The translations under genes and the position numbers were made by a program. From Bacteroidales bacterium (GTDB lineage: Bacteria; Bacteroidota; Bacteroidia; Bacteroidales; UBA7960): a DNA stretch of 36,584 nt. This document shows positions 31,121 to 36,584 of the stretch, piece by piece; the first letter of the stretch is position 1, and each line of letters begins with the position of its first letter. Where the stretch lies: positions 1-36,584 of the forward strand of contig PWJC01000118.1 of the NCBI GenBank assembly GCA_003560165.1. Reading direction: 5' to 3'. Under the pieces are notes generated by a model. It was not told the origin of the DNA. It was given only the letters and a program-made list of their open reading frames with translations, and ran no database searches.

Positions 31121-33640
31121 TTAGAATAAACTGCCTGCCTGGTATACCAGCAGGGCAACCAGGTAGGCAATCATGGTGGTATACACCACGGTGAACAGCC
31201 CCCACTTCCAGTGACCGGCCTCCCTTGTGATGGCAGCGATCACCCCGATGCAGGGAAAGTAAAGCAACACGAAAAGCATAAACGAAAGTGCCACCATGGG
31301 GTTGAAAACAGGCTCCCCCTCTGCCGGCCCGGCGGTATGAACCTGCCCCCTGATCTTTTCGATCAGGCCCTGGTCGTGTGCCTGCAAGGTTTCGTCGGCC
31401 TGGTAGAGCACAGCCAGGGTGCTGACCACGATCTCCTTGGCGGCCACGCCCGAAAGAATGCTGATGGTCATTTTCCAATCGAAGCCCAGCGGCTGCATCA
31501 GGGGCTGAATGCCTTTCCCCAGGCTGCCTATATAGCTGTTTTCCTGCCTTTCGACCCTCATGGTGGTTTCCAGGTTTGAAACGGCGATCTCCTTTTCGCG
31601 GATCAGACGCAGCCTGCCCAAAGAGTCTTCCCGGGCGAGCCTGTTTATTTGCTGATGGTACTCCTGTTCAAGGCGTCCGGTTTCTTCTTCTATTTTTTGG
31701 GCGTAGCCGCTGCCATTGGGAAAATACCCCAGGGCCCATATGATGATGGAAGCCACCAGGATGATTCCGCTGATCTTTTTCAGGTACTCCACCGCCTTGC
31801 TCCACATATGGATGGTGGTCGACCTCAGGGTTGGGATGCGGTAGGGTGGAAGCTCCATCACAAAGGGGGCTTCCTGTGTGCGGAAGAATAAGCGTTTGAA
31901 CAACAGGGCAGTTGCGATGGCCACCGCCACTCCGGTCCCGTAGATCAGAAACAGCATGGTCCCCTGGTATTGGGCAAAAAAGGCCGAGATAAACAGCACA
32001 TAGATCGGCAAGCGGGCGCTGCACGACATAAAGGGGTTGATGAGCATGGTCAGCAGCCGGTCGTTGCGGCTGGCAAGGGTACGGGTTGCCATGATGGCCG
32101 GCACATTGCATCCGAAACCCATCAGCAGCGGGATAAAGGATTTGCCATGCAGCCCGATCTTGTGCATCAGCTTGTCCATGATGAATACCGTTCTCGACAT
32201 ATAGCCGGTATCTTCCATCAGGCTGATGAAGAAAAACAACAGCATGATGTTGGGCAAAAACACCACGACACCGCCCACCCCGCTGATCACCCCGTTGATG
32301 AGAAGATCCTTGAATGGACCCGGTTGCATTTGCCCGTCGAGAAAGCCGCCGAGGTTCTCCACACCGCTCTCTATCCATTCCATTGGGTAGGCCCCCAGGT
32401 AAAAGGTGGCCGAGAACATCCCCCACATGAGGAAGAGAAAAATGGGAAAGCCCAGCCACTTATGGGTCAGAAAGGCATCCAGGCCTTCTGTCACCTTCCG
32501 TTTGTCAGGCCGGCCGGTTTTCAGGGTTTCCTTCAGAGCCCCCGAAATAAAGCCATATTTCAGATCGGTGATCACCGATTCGGGTTGCTCCCCGAATTCC
32601 CGTTCCAGTTTTTTGATCTGCTCCCGGGCTGTATCCAGGATCTCCCGGGAGTTTTGGCATTGATTGCCAGTGGTTTTGACGGCCACCGTGTCACTTTCCA
32701 ACAGCTTGATGGACAGAAACCGTGAGGATACCAGGTCGGTCAGGTGCTGGTTCCCCTCGGCATTGATGGGTTCCTGAAGCCGGTGCAGGGAGTCCTCGAC
32801 CATGGGGCCGTAGTTGATGTGGATGTGCCTGACGATCTCGTCCCGGTCTTCGTGGACCTTGATCACTTTTTCGAATACTTCACGGATCCCCTTTCCCTTG
32901 TGGCTTACAGCAGGGACTATGGGAATGCCGATCATCCGGCCAAGGGTTTCGTAATCGAGGATGTCTCCGCCTGCCTGCATCTCGTCGTGCATATTCAGGA
33001 CCATCACCACCCTTATGTCCATGTCAATAAGCTGGGTGGTAAGGTATAGATTGCGCTCGAGGTTGGATCCGTCTACAATATTAATGACTACATCAGGGAT
33101 CTGTCCAGTAATGAAGTCGCGTACAAAGATCTCCTCCGGAGTGAATGCCGATATGGAGTAGGTGCCGGGCAGGTCGGTGATGTTGAAGCGGTATCCGTCC
33201 TGAAAGTATTTGGCTTCCTTTGCATCGACGGTCACGCCGCTGTAATTGCCCACCCTTTCCCTCGAACGTGAGGCATGGTTGAAAAAGGTGGTTTTCCCGC
33301 TGTTGGGGTTGCCCACCAGGGCCACGTTGATGGTACTTCCGGGTTTGCGGAAACTCGAAGCCCTTTCCGTATAGAAAACTCCTCCAAATGCGTCGTCTTC
33401 CTTGGGGAGGAAGTCTTTTTCAGGAATTACCTCAATAAGCCGTGCCTCGCTGCGGCGCAGAGAGACATTATAGCCCATGATGCTGTATTCGACCGGATCG
33501 CGCAGAGGAGCTTTCTTGATCACTTCCACCGTTTTGCCCACCACAAAACCCATTTCGATGATCCTTCTGCGAAATGCGCCCCGGCCCCTGACCTTGGTAA
33601 TAATCCCTTTCTCACTATTCTGAAGGTCAAATAAGGTCAT
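31121..33640 (-). CDS. feoB: Ferrous iron transporter FeoA-FeoB fusion
   Basis: This 839-residue inner-membrane transporter imports Fe(II). Residues 1-75 form a FeoA SH3-like domain fused in frame. The FeoB GTPase domain has G1 GNPNSGKT (110-117), T137 in GVTVDA, G3 DLPG (156-159) and G4 NMHD (216-219). Two Gate motifs follow, including MGFGCNVPA and the later SGVAAKEIVVST. Residues about 645-705 are a charged, Glu/Arg-rich helical insert between membrane segments. ATG 33640 is chosen because the -7 box at 33686-33693 lies between it and the open frame start at 33763. No Fur-like site was recognised. Confidence 0.95.
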   Translation of the reverse strand: MTLFDLQNSEKGIITKVRGRGAFRRRIIEMGFVVGKTVEVIKKAPLRDPVEYSIMGYNVSLRRSEARLIEVIPEKDFLPKEDDAFGGVFYTERASSFRKPGSTINVALVGNPNSGKTTFFNHASRSRERVGNYSGVTVDAKEAKYFQDGYRFNITDLPGTYSISAFTPEEIFVRDFITGQIPDVVINIVDGSNLERNLYLTTQLIDMDIRVVMVLNMHDEMQAGGDILDYETLGRMIGIPIVPAVSHKGKGIREVFEKVIKVHEDRDEIVRHIHINYGPMVEDSLHRLQEPINAEGNQHLTDLVSSRFLSIKLLESDTVAVKTTGNQCQNSREILDTAREQIKKLEREFGEQPESVITDLKYGFISGALKETLKTGRPDKRKVTEGLDAFLTHKWLGFPIFLFLMWGMFSATFYLGAYPMEWIESGVENLGGFLDGQMQPGPFKDLLINGVISGVGGVVVFLPNIMLLFFFISLMEDTGYMSRTVFIMDKLMHKIGLHGKSFIPLLMGFGCNVPAIMATRTLASRNDRLLTMLINPFMSCSARLPIYVLFISAFFAQYQGTMLFLIYGTGVAVAIATALLFKRLFFRTQEAPFVMELPPYRIPTLRSTTIHMWSKAVEYLKKISGIILVASIIIWALGYFPNGSGYAQKIEEETGRLEQEYHQQINRLAREDSLGRLRLIREKEIAVSNLETTMRVERQENSYIGSLGKGIQPLMQPLGFDWKMTISILSGVAAKEIVVSTLAVLYQADETLQAHDQGLIEKIRGQVHTAGPAEGEPVFNPMVALSFMLFVLLYFPCIGVIAAITREAGHWKWGLFTVVYTTMIAYLVALLVYQAGSLF

Positions 33641-33685
33641 GAGAAGAAGAATAGCAGTTTTTATTAAGATTGAATTAACGTAGCG

Positions 33686-33717
33686 CAAAGATATAAAAAA
33701 ATTCTGCCTCCGCTCAA
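33686..33717 (-). promoter_or_regulatory. Promoter of the feo operon
   Basis: TATCTTTG (33693-33686 on the minus strand) fits the -7 consensus, and a TTG lies 21 nt upstream (33717-33715), close to the expected -33 position. The predicted start is near 33681, with a leader of about 40 nt before the feoB ATG. Confidence 0.68.
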
Positions 33718-33784
33718 CTGTCCGGATGTGGGAAAAAAACTTCCGCTCCCTGCTGTGGCACATTACCGGTCCCCAAAAAAGTAG

Positions 33785-33792
33785 TAACTTTA
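33785..33792 (+). promoter_or_regulatory. Near-consensus -7 box for glgB
   Basis: TAACTTTA differs from TAnnTTTG only in the last base. It lies 25 bp before ATG 33817, a good distance for a short leader. Confidence 0.4.
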
Positions 33793-33816
33793 AGGGTTCT
33801 CAAACTCCCTGTGCCC

Positions 33817-35817
33817 ATGTTTGTTCCGGATTATGTCAGGAAAGACCCCTATCTGATGCCCCATGCCAAAACCATCAGCGGCAGGCTCAAAAAGGCTTGG
33901 AATAAAGAAAAAGAGTTGATCTCCGCCTCGGGCTCCCTTCCCGGGTTTGCCATGGGGCACCACTATTTCGGGCTGTTCCGTACAGATAGGGGGTGGGTAT
34001 TGCGTGAGTGGGCTCCCAATGCCACCCATATTCACATATGTGGCGACTTTTCCGGCTGGGAACCCCTGGATCGCTTCGCCCTCAAGCCCCTGGACAACGG
34101 ATGCTGGGAAATCGTACTGCCGCCCGATGCACTGAAACACGGGGAACTCTACAAATTGCAGTTGAGCTGGGAAGGGGGCAGCGGCGAGCGTGTCCCGGCC
34201 TGGGCCCGCAGGGTGGTGCAGGATCCGGAAACACTCATATTCAACGCCCAGGTTTGGGACCCCCCCCACCCTTACCAGTGGAAGCATCCCCTGCCCCTGA
34301 ACCCGGCGGATACACTGCTGATCTATGAGGCCCATGCTGGAATGGCCACTGAGGAGTACAAGGTTGGCAGCTGGGACGAATTCCGCCTACATGTGCTGCC
34401 GCGCATCCACAGGGCGGGTTACAATACCATCCAGCTGATGGCCATACAGGAGCATCCTTATTATGGTTCTTTTGGCTACCATGTGAGCAATCTCTTTGCC
34501 CCCTCCAGCCGTTTTGGCACCCCCGAAGACCTCAAAGCCCTGATCGATGAGGCCCACGGGCTGGGCATGCAGGTGATCATGGACATTGTGCATTCGCATG
34601 CCACGAAAAACGAGGTAGAAGGCATTAGCCGCTACGACGGCACCCTTCACCAGTTTTTCCACGACGGACCACGTGGCGATCATCCGGCCTGGGACAGCCG
34701 CTGCTACGATTACGGCAAGCACGGGGTATTGCACTTTTTGCTTTCCAATTGCAGGTACTGGCTGGAGGAGTTCTGCTTTGACGGCTTCCGCTTCGACGGA
34801 GTTACCAGCATGCTTTACCTCGACCATGGCCTGGGCAGCCACTTCAGCAGTTATGAACAGTATTTCAACCTGAACCAGGATGAGGATGCCATGGTCTACC
34901 TATACCTGGCCAACAAGCTGATACACGAATTCAGGCCGGCCGCCCTGACGGTGGCCGAGGAGATGAGCGGTATGCCGGGTCTTGCCGCCACATTGAGTTT
35001 GGGTGGGTTTGGTTTCGATTACCGTTTGGCCATGGGCGTTCCTGATTTCTGGATCCGCCTGCTCAAGGAGAAACAAATTGAATTCTGGAATGTGGAAGAG
35101 ATGTTTTATCAGCTGAGCGGTAAACGGGAAGAAGAACAGACCATTCACTATGCCGAATCGCATGATCAGGCCCTGGTGGGCGACAAAACCATCATGTTCA
35201 GGCTGTGCGACAGCCAGATCTATGGCAATATGCTGAAGGATACCCGAAATCTGGTGGTCGACAATGCCATGGCCCTTCACAAGATGATCCGCCTGGCAAC
35301 CATTTCCACAGCCGGTAACGGGTATCTGAATTTCATGGGGAATGAGTTTGGCCATCCCGAATGGATCGATTTTCCGGGCGCCCACAACAACTGGTCGTAC
35401 CATTATGCGCGGCGGCAATGGAGCCTGGCCGATCATCCCGGACTGAAGTATGCTTGGCTGGCCGAATTCGACCGCGAAATGATCACCTTATTCTCGGCCA
35501 GCAGGCTGCCCGGGCATCTGCGTCCCAAACCGGTCCACATCCATGTATCCGACCAGGTGCTGGTGTTCGTAAGGGCCGGGCTTGTGTTCGTATTCAATTT
35601 CAACCCCCATCATTCGTATACGGATTACCGCCTGTCGTTGCCCCCCGGAAAGTTCCGGGTAGAACTCAATACCGACAACCCTGCCTATGGGGGGGGGGGA
35701 AGGCTGGATGAGCACCGAACCTATTGTACCGGCGATATCCAGGGAGCCGCCTGTGAGGGAAATATCCTGCTGTATTTGCCGGCCCTGTCTGCTTATGTGT
35801 TACGAAAAACCAACTGA
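33817..35817 (+). CDS. glgB: 1,4-alpha-glucan branching enzyme, eukaryotic-type
   Basis: This 666-residue GH13 enzyme introduces alpha-1,6 branches into glycogen. An N-terminal CBM48 domain (about 45-150, REWAPNATHIHICGDFSGWE) is followed by the barrel domain, with nucleophile Asp in FDGFRFDGVTSM (about 326), acid Glu in TVAEEMSG (about 380) and ESHDQ (about 450). YEAHAGM, IQEHPYYGSFGYHVSNLFAPSSRFGTPEDLK and MDIVHSHA closely resemble the eukaryotic/cyanobacterial-like branching enzymes rather than E. coli GlgB. An in-frame GTG lies 6 bp upstream of ATG 33817. A run of 11 G (35689-35699) lies near the 3' end. No other glycogen gene is in the window. Confidence 0.93.
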   Translation: MFVPDYVRKDPYLMPHAKTISGRLKKAWNKEKELISASGSLPGFAMGHHYFGLFRTDRGWVLREWAPNATHIHICGDFSGWEPLDRFALKPLDNGCWEIVLPPDALKHGELYKLQLSWEGGSGERVPAWARRVVQDPETLIFNAQVWDPPHPYQWKHPLPLNPADTLLIYEAHAGMATEEYKVGSWDEFRLHVLPRIHRAGYNTIQLMAIQEHPYYGSFGYHVSNLFAPSSRFGTPEDLKALIDEAHGLGMQVIMDIVHSHATKNEVEGISRYDGTLHQFFHDGPRGDHPAWDSRCYDYGKHGVLHFLLSNCRYWLEEFCFDGFRFDGVTSMLYLDHGLGSHFSSYEQYFNLNQDEDAMVYLYLANKLIHEFRPAALTVAEEMSGMPGLAATLSLGGFGFDYRLAMGVPDFWIRLLKEKQIEFWNVEEMFYQLSGKREEEQTIHYAESHDQALVGDKTIMFRLCDSQIYGNMLKDTRNLVVDNAMALHKMIRLATISTAGNGYLNFMGNEFGHPEWIDFPGAHNNWSYHYARRQWSLADHPGLKYAWLAEFDREMITLFSASRLPGHLRPKPVHIHVSDQVLVFVRAGLVFVFNFNPHHSYTDYRLSLPPGKFRVELNTDNPAYGGGGRLDEHRTYCTGDIQGAACEGNILLYLPALSAYVLRKTN

Positions 35818-35819
35818 AG

Positions 35820-36203
35820 ATGCCCGGAAAAAGCCTTACGATCAGAACAAAAATCAAGGCCACCCCCGAAGAGGTGTACCGCGCCCTGACCCATCCGTTC
35901 GCCATTGAACTTTGGACGGGTGCCCCGGCCGAAATGAGCGAAGAGCCCGGTTCTGATTTCTCCCTGCTTGATGGGAATATTGTGGGTCGCAATCTGGCCT
36001 TCGAGCCTGGAAGCTCCATACGCCAGCAATGGTTTTTTGGCGAAGACGAACCTTCGGAGGTCCTGCTGGAAATCTTCCCCGATAAAGGCCATTCCCAGCT
36101 CAAGGTGGTGCATACCGAAATACCTGAGGAGGCTTATGAGAACATGAAGGAAGGCTGGAAGGAGTCCTACCTGGGTCCACTGAAGGATTTTTTCGAGAAA
36201 TAG
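35820..36203 (+). CDS. START-like/AHSA1 (SRPBCC) family protein
   Basis: This 127-residue single-domain protein starts TIRTKIKATPEEVYRALTHPFAIELWTG, typical of the AHSA1/SRPBCC fold, and ends in a long helix (EEAYENMKEGWKESYLGPLKDFFEK). Bacteroidota versions are usually annotated as START-like domain proteins. The ligand is unknown. It starts 2 bp after the glgB stop, so the two are cotranscribed; the functional link is not evident. Confidence 0.87.
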   Translation: MPGKSLTIRTKIKATPEEVYRALTHPFAIELWTGAPAEMSEEPGSDFSLLDGNIVGRNLAFEPGSSIRQQWFFGEDEPSEVLLEIFPDKGHSQLKVVHTEIPEEAYENMKEGWKESYLGPLKDFFEK

Positions 36204-36209
36204 ATCGCT

Positions 36210-36237
36210 TGCCCGGGGCTGGTGGCCAGCTCCGGCA
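36210..36237. terminator. Hairpin between START-like gene and ychF
   Basis: TGCCCGGGGCTGG (36210-36222) pairs with CCAGCTCCGGCA (36226-36237), with one bulged C, one G-T pair and a 3-nt loop. It lies in the 41-bp gap between converging genes and may serve both. No U-tract follows on either strand. Confidence 0.45.
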
Positions 36238-36244
36238 GGGAGGG

Positions 36245-36584
36245 TCACACATTGAAGCGAACGTGGAATATGTCCCCGTCCCGGACTATGTAGTTTTTCC
36301 CTTCGATATGGAACTTCCCGGCCTGCTTGCAGGCCTGTTCCGATCCCAGCCGGATAAAGTCGGAAGATTTTTTTACCTCGGCACGTATAAAGCCCCTTTC
36401 CATGTCGGAATGGATCACTCCGGCAGCCTTTGGGGCGGTAGTGCCCGCCCTTATAGTCCATGCCCTGACCTCTTTGGGCCCTTCGGTGAAAAAAGTCTGT
36501 AGTTTCAGTGCACGGTATGCAGCCCGGATCAATTTGTTTACGGCGGGTTCTTCGAGCCCCAGGTCGTTCAAAAAGGCCTTGCGG
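36245..36584 (-). CDS. ychF: Redox-regulated ATPase YchF, C-terminal part
   Basis: The gene runs off the right edge; the last about 112 codons are present. The residues RKAFLNDLGLEEPAVNKLI, LQTFFTEGPKEVRAWTIRAGTTAPKAAGVIHSDMERGFIRAEV and YIVRDGDIFHVRFNV are the TGS domain and end of YchF/OLA1, an Obg-related ATPase that binds ribosomes. An apparent start at 36571 is an internal TTG codon for Leu within the family-conserved FL pair, so the frame continues beyond the window. Confidence 0.94.
   Translation of the reverse strand, partial: RKAFLNDLGLEEPAVNKLIRAAYRALKLQTFFTEGPKEVRAWTIRAGTTAPKAAGVIHSDMERGFIRAEVKKSSDFIRLGSEQACKQAGKFHIEGKNYIVRDGDIFHVRFNV

Noticed and set aside
33641-33763. 41-residue N-terminal extension of FeoB
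   Set aside because: A good -7/-33 promoter sits within this segment, and the FeoA domain starts right after ATG 33640.
1-36584. tRNA, rRNA, riboswitch, insertion sequence, prophage or toxin-antitoxin genes
   Set aside because: I looked in every gap and found no cloverleaf, conserved RNA core, transposase or phage motif. Gaps are short and mostly explained by promoters, terminators or the repeats listed.

Overview
The window is a chromosomal stretch of a Bacteroidota bacterium, most likely in the Bacteroidales/Marinilabiliales range. Evidence: Bacteroidota-type -7 promoter boxes (TAnnTTTG) sit just upstream of many genes, ribosome binding sites are weak or absent, and several families or gene orders are typical of the phylum (DUF3822 next to rsmD and coaD; birA divergent from rsfS-ftsH-LUD-cdsA-psd; FeoA-FeoB fusion with a small Cys-rich partner; Bacteroidota-type LptD). 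The DNA is moderately GC-rich. I see no rRNA, tRNA, CRISPR array, insertion sequence or prophage. It is a dense housekeeping region with 34 gene-level features.

Layout. 1-171: short tandem repeats. 172-5775 (minus): a decayed FAH-family gene, a DnaQ-type exonuclease, an orphan 2-oxoacid dehydrogenase E2, a glycosyltransferase/phosphoglycosyltransferase-like fusion, and recR. 5883-7358 (plus): a sodium:solute symporter, divergent from recR across a compact promoter region. 7388-12224 (minus): ilvE, then an envelope group of dacB, an MCE/MlaD protein and an N-acetylmuramoyl-L-alanine amidase. 12361-15021 (plus): lptD, divergent from the amidase. 15046-16119 (minus): an Ldh-family dehydrogenase. 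16410-18903 (plus): a membrane-anchored pilin-like protein, DUF3822, rsmD and coaD. 18941-19043: a second composite repeat. 19056-20456: a secreted thioredoxin-fold protein. 20469-22269: NUDIX divergent from pyrE and an SRPBCC protein. 22274-28247: birA divergent from the rsfS, ftsH, LUD, DUF2007, cdsA, psd run. 28205-33640 (minus): HAD phosphatase, recQ and the feoAB operon. 33817-36203 (plus): a eukaryotic-type glgB and a START-like protein. 36245 to the window end (minus): the C-terminus of ychF.

How the genes fit together. The centre-left block serves envelope building: LPS delivery to the outer membrane (LptD), lipid traffic (MCE), peptidoglycan trimming (DacB, amidase) and phospholipid synthesis (CdsA, Psd). 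Other genes cover translation and ribosome maintenance (RsmD, RsfS, YchF), cofactors and nucleotides (CoaD, BirA, PyrE), membrane proteolysis (FtsH), DNA repair (RecR, RecQ), iron import (FeoAB) and glycogen (GlgB).

Most unusual items. (1) A bipartite polypurine repeat, 7-bp units followed by 8-bp units, occurs twice, each time about 60 bp past the last stop codon of a gene run and in the same orientation. (2) The FAH-family gene has an internal TAG at codon 24 and has lost its expected metal ligands. (3) Two 11-bp G:C homopolymers lie inside coding sequence (E2 and glgB). (4) A GT2 enzyme is fused to a phosphoglycosyltransferase scaffold that lacks its catalytic part. (5) A thioredoxin-fold protein carries CxxS instead of CxxC. 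(6) A pilin-like gene is paired with an ASKHA-like DUF3822 gene. None of these amounts to a proven new system. The repeat and the pilin-like/DUF3822 pair are the best leads.
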